Positions 25,187 to 34,611 of a DNA stretch of 64,000 bases are shown here, piece after piece. A program made the position numbers and the translations under genes. The notes under the pieces were generated by a model. The model saw nothing but the letters and a program-made list of their open reading frames with translations. It was not told the origin of the DNA and searched no databases. The stretch covers positions 23,610 to 87,609 of the forward strand of contig NZ_RJUF01000184.1 of assembly GCF_024343775.1 (NCBI RefSeq). The letters run 5' to 3'. This DNA comes from Lacihabitans soyangensis. Its GTDB lineage: Bacteria; Bacteroidota; Bacteroidia; Cytophagales; Spirosomataceae. The first letter of the stretch is position 1. The number at the start of each line of letters is the position of its first letter.

Positions 25187-26030
25187 TTAAGTCAATTCAC
25201 GATATTCACTTGGCCGCAAGCCTATTTTGGTTTATAAAAAGCGAACATAGTCAGTCAATTCATTTTTGCCTATTCAAGAATTAATTTCAGTGATGTATAT
25301 ATTGTTTTACTTAAGTATACCTCTGCTTCGCGAAGGGGCATTTTTATGAATCGCTGGCAGATTTATTTAAATGATTGGTAAAACCAAGAAATTTTCTATC
25401 AAAGTCACTGATTCTGTTATTTTTCAAAGATGTAATGAGTTAAGATTGGGGATCTGTTCGGTCATTAAAGTAACTTTAGGTCTCGAATTGGCGACAAAGG
25501 CTTCAATTAACTTACTATAGTAATGAGATAATTACCGAGAACACGCATTGGGCATATTCCATCAACTTTCTATTTTTCCAAAATCCGTTCGACCAAACTT
25601 ATTGGGTATCTCGTGGTAAGTTGCTGATGCTTAACAATGGAAAACTGTGGAATTCCAAAAAAAGGGTAATTCTTAATATAATTCCTTATAATAAGACATT
25701 TGAGTTAATTGTTTTAACTTAAATCACAGTATTGTACGTAAAAGTAATGTTCAATATAATCAAAAGTGATGATTGGGTATAGTGGCAAAAAAAAGTATTT
25801 TCATGAAAATTATTTCGATTCAGCTATTTGCCTTGATACATTTCTTTATTGGTCAACTAAAACTGTCAATCAAATAGATATTAAGTCGGTTGTCGTAGAA
25901 AAGTAGTGATCTTTGATAAACCTTAAACAATTAATAAGCGTAAAATTATTGATATAAATGATGTCGAAGTGAAACGTCTCACTGCCGTCAATACGAACAG
26001 TTAACTTATTGATTAAGACAAATATCCATA
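25187..26030 (-). pseudogene. Fully decayed AraC-family regulator
   Basis: Read on the minus strand across frames, this 0.85-kb stretch follows the intact AraC protein encoded at 29056-29991 from near its N-terminus to its C-terminus. ENTFFF matches ENTFFF, LEFHSFPL matches LEFNSFPL, NYLIT and EAFVANSRP match YLIAL and KPFVETSTP, LMTEQ matches LITEQ, and NHLNK matches NHLNK. IGKNELTDYVRF matches IGKNEVTDFARF, and TKIGLRPSEYRE matches TQTGMRPSEYRS. Many stops and frameshifts interrupt it. The upstream limit near 26030 is approximate because similarity fades. It lies directly upstream of the dioxygenase operon and was probably its regulator. Confidence 0.85.
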
Positions 26031-26201
26031 CGTCAATATGACTATTTCTTTATTTTTAAGGGCTTAACTTTATGGGGTCTCAATATATTAAAACAAAATA
26101 CAAATCAGATATTCTGACGAAAAAAAGTCGAAGGAACGATTTTGCAAAAAGCCCTTAAATCCAAAACTCAGTTTGCAGTAGTATGTTAAAATAACCTTCG
26201 A

Positions 26202-26209
26202 TATATTTG
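26202..26209 (+). promoter_or_regulatory. Candidate -7 box for the DUF1593 pair
   Basis: TATATTTG fits TAnnTTTG and lies 41 bases before the first DUF1593 start codon. A TTTG at 26172-26175 is rather far upstream for a -33 box. Confidence 0.45.
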
Positions 26210-26250
26210 TAAATGGCTGCTACTCAAAAAAGTTTGTAGAGCAAATTAGA

Positions 26251-27549
26251 ATGAAATTTATGATTAAAAATATTATTAAAAGCACTTTGTTCTCGTGGAC
26301 GATAATTATTGTTTTCCATCCCTTATTATTTGCCAAAAAAACGCCTAAACCAAGAATTGTCATCAGCACCGACATTGGCGGAACCGACCCCGACGATAAT
26401 CAGTCAATGATTCACTTAATGATGTATTCTGACTTGTTCCAGATAGAAGGTTTAGTTTCTTCTCCATTCGGAAAAGGACGAAAAAAAGACCTTTTGGAAA
26501 TGATTGACTTGTTCGAAAAGGATTTCCCAAAGCTTAAAAAGTATAATTCAAAGTTAGCCACACCCGATGCACTAAGGGCAGTATGTAAACAAGGAGAAAC
26601 AGAATCAGCACCATATTCGGGAATCAGAAAATCATCTGAAGGCTCAGATTGGATAGTTAAATGTGCCAAAAAGAAATCAAACCAGCCACTTTGGGTATTG
26701 GTTTGGGGAGGTTTGGAAGATTTAGCTCAAGCTCTGTATGATTCCCCTGAAATTGAAAGTAAGATTAGGGTATTTTGGATTGGTGGACCAAATAAAAAAT
26801 GGAGTATCAATGCCTATTCATACATTGTAGAACATCACCCAAACCTCTGGATGATAGAGTCCAATGCCACCTATCGGGGGTGGTTTATGGAAGATGAAAA
26901 CGCTCCCGCGAACATGCACGATGCTGCTTATTATAATAATTTCTTCAAAGGTCGGGGTATAATGGGAGCAGATTTTATTAACTATTACAATGGGCATATC
27001 AAAATGGGTGACACACCCTCGTTGGCTTATTTGATGAATGGAAATCCAAACGACCCAAAGGGGGAAAATTGGGGCGGAAAATATAAACCGATTAATTACA
27101 GTTCAAGGCATGTTTTTGATAGAAATACCACCAAAGCAGATAGTTTCCCTGCTTATGGAGTAGTAGAATGGCGGTTTAACGGTCCAAGTATTACAATTCC
27201 AGCCGATTCCTCTTGTTTTACGTTGGAAATCCAAAAGCAAGAATGGCCAGGTTATTATCTTGGAAACGGTGTTTATGGAGTTCGATATTCTTCCAAAAAA
27301 CCAGAGGTCAGTTCATATATTATTCACAGTAAAATCAAGGAATTGAACGGACAAAAAGGAGAATACACCAGTATTGCTCCATGGCCTGGTAAGCCAAATA
27401 AAGATGATTACAAATTAGGAAAAAATTGGTACGGTGACTTACCAAATCCTGAGTACTTTTTGGATGGGCAACAAGGAGCAAAAACACTTTCTAAACACCG
27501 AAAAGCCTACCTTAACGATTGGGCAAAACGCTGGGAATGGCTAAAATAG
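26251..27549 (+). CDS. DUF1593 nucleoside-hydrolase-like secreted protein, first copy
   Basis: This 432-residue protein has an N-terminal signal segment (hydrophobic about 12-27). The nucleoside-hydrolase-like DUF1593 domain shows the Asp-rich metal motif RIVISTDIGGTDPDDNQSM (about 34-52) and WVLVWGGLEDLAQALYD. Related proteins (Sde182-type) occur in polysaccharide-degrading bacteria, and their substrate is not settled. The Asp cluster suggests Ca2+-dependent glycosidic (perhaps riboside-like) hydrolysis. A second copy follows after 39 bases. The pair faces away from the decayed regulator and toward the C-glycoside locus. Confidence 0.85.
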   Translation: MKFMIKNIIKSTLFSWTIIIVFHPLLFAKKTPKPRIVISTDIGGTDPDDNQSMIHLMMYSDLFQIEGLVSSPFGKGRKKDLLEMIDLFEKDFPKLKKYNSKLATPDALRAVCKQGETESAPYSGIRKSSEGSDWIVKCAKKKSNQPLWVLVWGGLEDLAQALYDSPEIESKIRVFWIGGPNKKWSINAYSYIVEHHPNLWMIESNATYRGWFMEDENAPANMHDAAYYNNFFKGRGIMGADFINYYNGHIKMGDTPSLAYLMNGNPNDPKGENWGGKYKPINYSSRHVFDRNTTKADSFPAYGVVEWRFNGPSITIPADSSCFTLEIQKQEWPGYYLGNGVYGVRYSSKKPEVSSYIIHSKIKELNGQKGEYTSIAPWPGKPNKDDYKLGKNWYGDLPNPEYFLDGQQGAKTLSKHRKAYLNDWAKRWEWLK

Positions 27550-27588
27550 CCCTTTAAATTCAACCTTAAATATTAAATATTATTATCA

Positions 27589-28995
27589 ATGAAAATCCTT
27601 AAACTAATTATTATCCTACTTTTTTGTACTAAACTCTACGCCCAAAATACTAAGCCAAGAGTAATTGTATTGACCGATATCGAAAACGAACCCGATGATG
27701 CCATGTCAACGGTGCGTTTTCTTACTTATTCCAATCAGTTTGATGTGGAAGGCTTAGTTGCTACGACTTCTGTTCACCAAAAGGACAAAGTAGCTGCATG
27801 GCGACTCAAAGAAATTGTAGAAGCCTACGGAAAAGTTCAGCCCAATCTTTCGCTCCACGAATCAGGCTATCCGAGTGCCGAAAAACTTCTTTCGCTTATA
27901 AAAGATGGCCGACCAGATTATGGTATGCAAGCGGTTGGTAAAGGTATGGATTCGGATGGTTCTGAATTGATAATAAAATCAGTTGACAAATCCGATACAC
28001 GTCCTGTTTGGGTATTGGTTTGGGGCGGCCCAAATTGCCTTGCACAGGCACTTTGGAAAGTAAAAAATACGCGAAATGCCAAAGAAGTCGAAAAATTTGT
28101 GGCTAAGCTGCGGGTTTACACCATTTCAGACCAAGATGATAGTGGTCCGTGGATTAGAAAGACCTTTCCAAAATTATTTTATATTGCCAGTCCAGGTTTT
28201 CATGCTTTGGGTGGCTATCATCACGCCATTTGGTCGGGTATCAGTGGCGATAAATTCCATGGGCGTTTTGCAGGTGGAAATTTCAAAATCGTTGATAATC
28301 CTTGGCTCGACCTTCACATTCGTAGTAAAGGTCCTTTGGGGCAGCAATATCCTTTTGCCAAGTTTTTGATGGAGGGCGATACTCCAAGTTTTTTGTATTT
28401 GATAAATAATGGTTTAGGAAATTCTGAAAATCCAAATTGGGGAAGTTGGGGAGGTAGATACGAATTTTATCAACCCCGTACCGAAAAGTGGTTTTTAGAA
28501 CCCGAAACCCGTCCTTTATGGACAAATGCCGAAGATGAAGTTTTCGGAGCAGATAGCAGTTGGCACACCAGCAATAAAGCCACTATTTGGCGTTGGAGAG
28601 AAGCCTTTCAGAATGATTTTGTGGCAAGAATGGATTGGAGCATTAAGCCTTACAAAGAGGCCAATCACCCACCAGTAGTGAAAGTCAGTAGTGAAAAATA
28701 CATTAAAGCTAAAGTTGGCGATAAAATCCACCTAAGTGCCGAAGGCTCGACCGACCCAGATGGAAATGAACTTACATACAAATGGTTTTACTATCCAGAG
28801 GTGGGAACTTTCACCATTGGAACCGCCCGAACAGGGAATCCCTTAAAAATTGAAGATGCCGACAAACAAAAGGCTTGGTTTACTGTACCCAAGAGTATCC
28901 GCTTAGGTACCATGCACATCCTTTTAGCTGTAACAGATAATGGAAGCCCTGCTTTGACTCGCTATGAGCGGGTGATTGTGGAGGTTGAAGAATAA
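27589..28995 (+). CDS. DUF1593 nucleoside-hydrolase-like secreted protein, second copy
   Basis: This 468-residue protein has a signal peptide (1-18, cleavage after LYAQ), a DUF1593 domain with [21 protein letters not shown] (about 25-45) and [15 protein letters not shown], and an added C-terminal Ig-like module (about 365-468; [25 protein letters not shown]). It is more typical of the full-length Sde182 family than the first copy. It ends 60 bases before the stop of the convergent AraC gene. Confidence 0.87.
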   Translation: MKILKLIIILLFCTKLYAQNTKPRVIVLTDIENEPDDAMSTVRFLTYSNQFDVEGLVATTSVHQKDKVAAWRLKEIVEAYGKVQPNLSLHESGYPSAEKLLSLIKDGRPDYGMQAVGKGMDSDGSELIIKSVDKSDTRPVWVLVWGGPNCLAQALWKVKNTRNAKEVEKFVAKLRVYTISDQDDSGPWIRKTFPKLFYIASPGFHALGGYHHAIWSGISGDKFHGRFAGGNFKIVDNPWLDLHIRSKGPLGQQYPFAKFLMEGDTPSFLYLINNGLGNSENPNWGSWGGRYEFYQPRTEKWFLEPETRPLWTNAEDEVFGADSSWHTSNKATIWRWREAFQNDFVARMDWSIKPYKEANHPPVVKVSSEKYIKAKVGDKIHLSAEGSTDPDGNELTYKWFYYPEVGTFTIGTARTGNPLKIEDADKQKAWFTVPKSIRLGTMHILLAVTDNGSPALTRYERVIVEVEE

Positions 28996-29055
28996 TAATC
29001 AGAATCATTCTGAATCTTAGAACTATTATAGGTCTTTATGCTGAAGGAGTAACCT

Positions 29056-29991
29056 TTAATTATTTGATCTATACTCGCTCGGTCGCATGCCTGTCTGAGT
29101 CTTAAAAAAGCGAGCAAAATCGGTTACTTCGTTTTTACCAATTTTATAGGCAATTTCGGTAACGTTTAGATTGGTTTGCTTCAACAAAACTTTGGCTTCG
29201 AGCAACAGCATCTCGTTGAGTAAATCGTGGGCTGATTTACCCAATGTGTTTTTTACACATTTATTGAGGTGATTGGGCGATATCGAGAGCAGCTCAGCGT
29301 AGTCGGTAATCTTATTTTTTTCGTAAATGTATTTTGAAAGTGCTTTTTTGAATTGTTCAGTAATCAAGGAAGCAGCATTTGCCGAAACAGGAGTTGAAGT
29401 TTCGACAAATGGTTTTAATTCCGAAAAAAGTGCTATTAGATAAGACCTAAAAATATCAAAACTGTTTTTTTTATCAGATTTGTATTCAATCAATAATCGT
29501 TCGAGCAGAGGTAGCACGTAGCCTTTTGTTAGTGTATCAATTTTTACTAACGGGAAGCTGTTAAATTCTAAAAATGGAAATTCGTTTAGTAGATTCCTTA
29601 GGTTGGTTTTATCGGTCAATAATTCGATATCGAAATGACAATAGAAGCCTTCAACATCTTTACGAATAAATTTATGAGTTGTAATCTGATGAGCTGGTAC
29701 GAAAAAAAAAGTATTCTCGCCAAACTCATAGGTATCTAAACCACTACTTCGACTACTTAATCCTTTTGTTAGAAAAAAGAAATTATAAACCGTCATACGG
29801 CGAGGTTGTAGGTCTGAAGGAAGTGGAAAATCAATCATTCTGAAATAATCCTCCACTCGATTAATATGAAAATATGTATGAGCGTTGGCGGTAAGCGACG
29901 AAACAGGAATACCAGCCTGAAATAATAATTCTGACTCCAATTGAGTTGTATCAATTATCGGAATAGCCTCACCACCAATGCTCTTTTTCAT
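29056..29991 (-). CDS. AraC family transcriptional regulator
   Basis: This 311-residue protein has an N-terminal cupin-like sensor region (about 30-180) and a C-terminal double helix-turn-helix: KITDYAELLSISPNHLNKCV, then NVTEIAYKIGKNEVTDFARFFKTQTGMRPSEYR. Its start overlaps the stop of the GMC oxidase gene (ATGA), so it is translated with the C-glycoside genes and probably controls them in response to a sugar or glycoside. A decayed relative lies at 25187-26030. Confidence 0.9.
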   Translation of the reverse strand: MKKSIGGEAIPIIDTTQLESELLFQAGIPVSSLTANAHTYFHINRVEDYFRMIDFPLPSDLQPRRMTVYNFFFLTKGLSSRSSGLDTYEFGENTFFFVPAHQITTHKFIRKDVEGFYCHFDIELLTDKTNLRNLLNEFPFLEFNSFPLVKIDTLTKGYVLPLLERLLIEYKSDKKNSFDIFRSYLIALFSELKPFVETSTPVSANAASLITEQFKKALSKYIYEKNKITDYAELLSISPNHLNKCVKNTLGKSAHDLLNEMLLLEAKVLLKQTNLNVTEIAYKIGKNEVTDFARFFKTQTGMRPSEYRSNN

Positions 29992-31499
29992 AGTTTTTCT
30001 ACAATTTTTTCTGCCGAACGCACCGCCAAAGCCACACTCGTAAGTGTTGGATTTGAGGTTGTTGCCATTGGAATTACACCATTTCCACCAACAAATAAGT
30101 TTTCAAAGTTCCAAACTTGGCCAAATGTATCACATACCGATTCGCTATTGTTTTCAACTCCCATTCGGGTTGTGCCTTCGTAATGCAGCGACGAACCGGC
30201 AGGCATTAAAGTTTGTTGCCCATTTTCGATTTCTTTTCCGAAAGATGCAATGACTTTAGCTTGAAATTGTTTGGCCGCTTCTATAGATGCTAAATCATTT
30301 TCAGAATATTTATACTTGAAAGTCATTTTTGGCATTCCAAGGTAGTCTTTTTCTATTTCTGAAAAAACGATTTGGTCATCAAAATTTACTTCTTTCAAAC
30401 AGCCCCAGCCTAATCCGACAATGTGTTTTGATATATCAGAAACTGTTGTTTTCATGGGAGACAAATCCATGTGCATAATTTGTCCATGAAATGGATGGTT
30501 TGGTGCATCAAAAGGTACCCAAAATACTCCTGTCAGAGGGTCATGAGATTTTGACGTAGTACTTTGAGCATTTGGAATATTGAGTTCTACGAATGTAAAA
30601 ATAAATGGATGCTCGTTGAGATAATGTCCTAAGGCTTTTGGACGAATACCCGAGGCCCATAATAATTGAGGCGTTCGGATTGCATCGGCAGCCACAATAA
30701 CTATTTTGGCTTCAATCATTTCTTTAATTCCTGAGGTCAAATCTTCAATTTCAGCACCAGTAATTTTACCTTCAGAATGAATCAGTTTTCGGCAAATAGT
30801 CTCTGAACGAATTTCAAAATTTGTATTTTCCAAAGTATCTTTTAAAATCGTATCGGTGGCTGTCCAATAGCGATTTCCGTCGGCATCTTTCCCACAAGCC
30901 AAAGGCATTGCTTGGGCTTCTCGCTTAGTAGAATGTGCCGTACCGAGGGTTTGATTGAGCACATTTAAGATGGTTTGACCTACTTCGTTCTTCGGAAACG
31001 CATCTTGTCTCACGCTTAAAATTTCTTCGGCTTTTGTAAGAGCATCGTCCATTTCTGAAGCTGGAATAAAAGGGATTCTTTCGTCATTTCCGGGTCTTGG
31101 GCAGGCACAAGTCCAATGAACTCCCATTCCTCCGAGGTTACTCGAAAGTGAAAGAGCGGGCATTTCATTTTTTTGCAAATCTGCTATTTCATCAATCACT
31201 AAATGCGTGCCGGCACGTGCCAAAAATTCAGGACGTAGGTCGCCACGTTGAACTGCCGCTGCACGCTCGGCCACCGAAATCATTGGATATGGCTCTTTTT
31301 TATTGCCTTGCGATAAGATTTGAGCTGTTTCAGCAGTTTTTAGGTCAGTAATATTTTTTACGTGCTGCCCTATTTTATCCGAAATTTTCGGGCCTAAATC
31401 TATCATTACGATTTTAGTAGCAGGTTTATGCTCAGCTATAATTCTGGCATAAGTGGCACCTATTGGCCCAGAGCCTATAATTAATACGTCGGTTTTCAT
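29988..31499 (-). CDS. GMC-type FAD oxidoreductase, probable C-glycoside 3-oxidase
   Basis: From the ATG at 31499 the protein has 503 residues with an FAD-binding GSGPIGATYA motif close to the N-terminus. The GMC active-site pair is H439 (SLHYEGTTRMG) and N483 (TTSNPTLTS). No signal peptide is visible, so it should be cytoplasmic. It resembles the pyranose-oxidase-related CarA enzymes that oxidise the C3 hydroxyl of the glucosyl group in C-glycosides, the step required before C-C cleavage. Adjacent deglycosidase genes support this. The annotation as C-glycoside 3-oxidase is inference from family and context. A start seven codons upstream is possible. Confidence 0.8.
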   Translation of the reverse strand: MKTDVLIIGSGPIGATYARIIAEHKPATKIVMIDLGPKISDKIGQHVKNITDLKTAETAQILSQGNKKEPYPMISVAERAAAVQRGDLRPEFLARAGTHLVIDEIADLQKNEMPALSLSSNLGGMGVHWTCACPRPGNDERIPFIPASEMDDALTKAEEILSVRQDAFPKNEVGQTILNVLNQTLGTAHSTKREAQAMPLACGKDADGNRYWTATDTILKDTLENTNFEIRSETICRKLIHSEGKITGAEIEDLTSGIKEMIEAKIVIVAADAIRTPQLLWASGIRPKALGHYLNEHPFIFTFVELNIPNAQSTTSKSHDPLTGVFWVPFDAPNHPFHGQIMHMDLSPMKTTVSDISKHIVGLGWGCLKEVNFDDQIVFSEIEKDYLGMPKMTFKYKYSENDLASIEAAKQFQAKVIASFGKEIENGQQTLMPAGSSLHYEGTTRMGVENNSESVCDTFGQVWNFENLFVGGNGVIPMATTSNPTLTSVALAVRSAEKIVEKL

Positions 31500-31600
31500 T
31501 TTAGTTATTTTAATAAGCATCTACTGCTATGTGTTCTTTCAATAGAGCGTTTTCTATTAATTTTTTGATTTGAAATGTGCCAAACCATTTTTTCCATTAG

Positions 31601-32590
31601 TTACAAATCATTTACTATTCTTTTGAAAAGTTGATGTTGTTTTTCAACTTGGTCGAAGGCATCGAACTCATCGGTAAAGGCTGAACCTTCGTATTCTGAT
31701 GAAATATAGCCATTGTAACCGCCTTCATTGAAAACCTTGAAAATAGTAGGATAATCTATGCTTGGTTCATCTCCGTTTTCATCAAAACCATAAAATTTAC
31801 CGTGTATATGCACTACATAAGGCATAATTTCTGCCCAAGCCTCAATAGGTTGGCGTCCATTCATGCTGAAAGCCATATTCAAACGACCTATTTGTGGTGG
31901 TGTGGCACCCATTGGAATCAATGTTTGAGCCAATTCTCCAAATTTGGCTGTTGTTGGCATATCTTTATGCCAAATTTCTTTGGTAATTGCTATCATTTCA
32001 TCGGTTACTCCCGAAGTCTTGAAGCTGGTGAGTAAAGCATCAGGAATAGCACGCATACATGTACCCATATCTGGTATAAAACCCAATACGTGTGTTTGCA
32101 TTTGACCAAACATTTCTGCCATTTTGATGACTGAAGGGTGGTCGACACTGTAAGGTGTGTGTAGCTCTATACCCATAATTACATTGGCTTTTTCGGCAAA
32201 TGGTACGAGTTTTTCATATACTTCAGCTGGGGCGGTAGTTTGACAACGAAGAATAGGGAAACCCAATTTTTGAGCCGCCAAAATTTGCGGTTTGATATAT
32301 TCTACGGTTTCGTCGATACTCATTTTAGCGTGTCGTTTGATACCCACATCAATATTGGCATCCAAAGCCACTGGCTCAAACTCGTATTTATCGAGCAAGT
32401 TTTTTACTTCTTTTTCGGTTTCATAAGAAATGTACGGAAAGCCTCTTAGACTTTGAAAACCAATTATTTCTAAGCCAGTACCCAAATCTCTTTTTCGGGT
32501 TTCAGCGATTACGTCTTCTAAACTATATTTTCCCGAGTTCCATTCATAAGCAAATGAAAAAAGAGAAGTGGCTAATTTTATATTTGACAT
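31601..32590 (-). CDS. Sugar isomerase-like TIM barrel, probable C-glycoside deglycosidase alpha subunit 1
   Basis: This 329-residue AP-endonuclease-2/sugar-phosphate-isomerase-type TIM barrel has candidate metal ligands E142 (MGIELHTP), D174 (GFIPDMG), H263 (VHIHGKFYG) and E299 (SSEYEG). C-glycoside deglycosidases pair such a barrel with a small jelly-roll beta subunit. The beta-type gene starts 2 bases upstream in transcription order (32593-32988), so the two are made together. The predicted role is Mn2+-dependent cleavage of the C-C bond between a 3-keto sugar and an aromatic aglycone. A generic isomerase is the alternative, less likely given the partner. Confidence 0.8.
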   Translation of the reverse strand: MSNIKLATSLFSFAYEWNSGKYSLEDVIAETRKRDLGTGLEIIGFQSLRGFPYISYETEKEVKNLLDKYEFEPVALDANIDVGIKRHAKMSIDETVEYIKPQILAAQKLGFPILRCQTTAPAEVYEKLVPFAEKANVIMGIELHTPYSVDHPSVIKMAEMFGQMQTHVLGFIPDMGTCMRAIPDALLTSFKTSGVTDEMIAITKEIWHKDMPTTAKFGELAQTLIPMGATPPQIGRLNMAFSMNGRQPIEAWAEIMPYVVHIHGKFYGFDENGDEPSIDYPTIFKVFNEGGYNGYISSEYEGSAFTDEFDAFDQVEKQHQLFKRIVNDL

Positions 32591-32592
32591 AA

Positions 32593-32988
32593 TTATTGAC
32601 AGATTAAATTTTTATGTACTACTGAACTTGCCAACAAAGGGTTGGCTTGCGGACCTACCAAAATGTAAGGAATATACAGGTCGTATTTGAATTCAATATC
32701 GTAGGTCTTGCCTTTTTCGATAGGCTGCTCAACTTCCAAAATACCTCTGTCAAGTACAAATAACCATTCTTTGTCCAATTCGAGTAATTCATCGTACCGA
32801 TACTCATTGCCATTGGCTTTGATTTTCAAATCGTTTTTATCTATTTCTTTGCCATCAATTTTAAGGTTAAAATCCATGCAAGAAAGCGGTAAGGCACGAT
32901 ACCAGTGCGTTTGAAATTTGAGTTGAAAACCATTTTCGGTAGCTTCCAAAGCATCATCCTTGAGTATATATTTATCTAATGGACCCAT
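32593..32988 (-). CDS. Probable C-glycoside deglycosidase beta subunit 1 (DUF6379-like)
   Basis: This 131-residue all-beta protein has the features I recall for the deglycosidase beta family: THWYRALPLSCMDFNLKIDG near the start, ANGNEYRYDELLEL in the middle and YDIEFKYDLYIPYI near the end. The beta subunit closes the active site of the alpha barrel in known enzymes. It is separated by 2 bases from alpha subunit 1 and by 67 bases from a second beta gene. Family recognition is from memory of sequence patterns. Confidence 0.8.
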   Translation of the reverse strand: MGPLDKYILKDDALEATENGFQLKFQTHWYRALPLSCMDFNLKIDGKEIDKNDLKIKANGNEYRYDELLELDKEWLFVLDRGILEVEQPIEKGKTYDIEFKYDLYIPYILVGPQANPLLASSVVHKNLICQ

Positions 32989-33055
32989 TTTTATTCACTA
33001 TTTTAGATTTACGATTTTAATGTTTGCTCAATCATCATTCGTACATCTCAATAAT

Positions 33056-33430
33056 TCAATTAATTATTATATTCCTTTCGGCAATTCTGATACTTGGAAA
33101 AGGCATGTATCCAATTCTAAGATTAATTTTAAGTCCTAATTTGTGTTCTCCTGCTGGCAATTCACCGGATTTAGCAATAGCAAGTGTAGCAACTTCACCC
33201 ATTTCCCAACGGTCGTCGAGTTCATTTTCACGCTGTTCGAGGTTGTAGGTTTTACCATTAATCAGAATGCTTACATCACTTTGTGGCAAAGTTTCTCCAT
33301 CCAAAGTAACTTCAATTTCTTCTACCATAGAAAGTGACACGCCTCTGTAATAAGGCAATCTTGCCCCAATTTCAAACCCTTTTTCGGTCTTTTTGGCTAA
33401 TTCTGGCACTATCATATATTTTTCGTACAT
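33056..33430 (-). CDS. Probable C-glycoside deglycosidase beta subunit 2 (DUF6379-like)
   Basis: This 124-residue paralogue of beta subunit 1 has matching blocks (ARLPYYRGVSLSMVEEIEVTLDG, LINGKTYNLEQREN, HKLGLKINLRIGYMPFP). Overall identity between the two looks low, suggesting different partner or substrate preference. It would pair with alpha subunit 2, whose gene lies 104 bases upstream in transcription order. Confidence 0.8.
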   Translation of the reverse strand: MYEKYMIVPELAKKTEKGFEIGARLPYYRGVSLSMVEEIEVTLDGETLPQSDVSILINGKTYNLEQRENELDDRWEMGEVATLAIAKSGELPAGEHKLGLKINLRIGYMPFPSIRIAERNIIIN

Positions 33431-33436
33431 TTTTTG

Positions 33437-33550
33437 ATTTTGGATTTATGATTTCGGATTGTGGATTTGTGATACCCCAATCAAAAATCTTATTTGACAA
33501 AAATTTTAGACATTGATTTATAAAATTCGAAATCTCAAATCCCACATCCC
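33437..33550. repeat. Low-complexity intergenic inverted repeat
   Basis: GATTTNGGATT-type repeats (about 33437-33470) face complementary AAATCTCAAATCCCACATCCC sequence (about 33527-33550) that runs into the end of the alpha 2 gene. Such ATT/GGATT repeats are common between Bacteroidota genes and may form RNA structure between beta 2 and alpha 2. Confidence 0.5.
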
Positions 33551-34521
33551 AAATTTTTCAACATTTGCTGATGCCTACGTACCTGTTCCACACTGTCAAC
33601 TTCGTAAACATCTTGGATGTGGCGATTACCTTCGTATTCGGTGGCGATATACCCATTATAGCCATGTTTTAATAGTACGGCCACAACTTCATTATAAGGA
33701 ATACTGTATTCGGTACAATCCTCCAACATTTCAAGACATTTGCCATGAATGTGAACGATTCTATCGATATGAGGCACCAAACTTAGGGGATTTACGAAGG
33801 TATTATGGCGGGAAAGTTCTGCAACGGCCATATCTATACGTCGATTACTCATTCTTGAAACCTCAAAAATTGTATATTCTGCCATAATTCCTTTTTCGTG
33901 TTGTTCACACACAAATTTTGCAATTTCGGGGTCAGCCCCATTGCGTATCATTCTATCTACTTGCACACGTGGTAAACGTCGGCAAAAACCACCCATATCT
34001 GGGATAAATCCAAAATGTTTAGTTCCAGTTCTTTCCATTACATCCCAGTGGCGTTCCATCCAGGCACTGTTGATATTCCACGGAGCATGTACTTCAATTC
34101 CCAATTTAATGTCGTGGTCTTCGGCAAAAGGAATTACTTTTTCGATGATTTGGGGCGTAGTATTCACAATCACACGAATTACTTTAAAACCCAATTTATG
34201 AGCAAATCGAATATCTTGCTTAAACGATTCTACGGCTTCGTCGTCTGACCAATAATGTCCTTTTTTCTTATTATAATCCAAAAACATATCGTGGGCAACT
34301 GGCGTAACCTTATACTTATCCATCCATCCGAACCATTGGTCAACAAAGGCATCAGAAGGAAGTTTTGGGCAACCAGGTACACTTTGCTCGCCTACTATTT
34401 CTATCCCCGTAGCACCAGTAGCTGCCGCCGCAGCGATACAATCTTCGAGGTTCATTTTTTTTAGGAAAAACTCTTCCTGGTAGCTATAAAGACTTACAGC
34501 ACGTTTGATATTTGAAGACAT
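33535..34521 (-). CDS. Sugar isomerase-like TIM barrel, probable C-glycoside deglycosidase alpha subunit 2
   Basis: This 328-residue TIM barrel is paralogous to alpha subunit 1, with the same ligand set: E143 (LGIEVHAP), D175 (GFIPDMG), H259 (VHIHGKC) and E295 (ATEYEG). Loop regions differ strongly (for example GHYWSDDEAVESF), consistent with a different aglycone or sugar. With beta subunit 2 it gives the locus a second complete deglycosidase. A short relic of a third, related 5' end lies at 36434-36528. Confidence 0.8.
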   Translation of the reverse strand: MSSNIKRAVSLYSYQEEFFLKKMNLEDCIAAAAATGATGIEIVGEQSVPGCPKLPSDAFVDQWFGWMDKYKVTPVAHDMFLDYNKKKGHYWSDDEAVESFKQDIRFAHKLGFKVIRVIVNTTPQIIEKVIPFAEDHDIKLGIEVHAPWNINSAWMERHWDVMERTGTKHFGFIPDMGGFCRRLPRVQVDRMIRNGADPEIAKFVCEQHEKGIMAEYTIFEVSRMSNRRIDMAVAELSRHNTFVNPLSLVPHIDRIVHIHGKCLEMLEDCTEYSIPYNEVVAVLLKHGYNGYIATEYEGNRHIQDVYEVDSVEQVRRHQQMLKNLGCGI

Positions 34522-34611
34522 ATATTATAGTTTTTGAATATTTAAAAAAAGAAAATTTAATTAAGGTTTTCTAAGTAGAAAAATGCATTATCATGACAGC
34601 GAAAATTCTAA

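Noticed and set aside
25803..25877. Short plus-strand frame starting MKIISIQLFALIHFF, looking like a signal peptide
   Set aside because: Only 24 codons, and the opposite strand here fits the decayed AraC gene much better.
31520..31600. Small minus-strand frame or remnant between alpha subunit 1 and the GMC oxidase
   Set aside because: About 30 codons, no motif, and needs a frameshift to look protein-like; not supportable.
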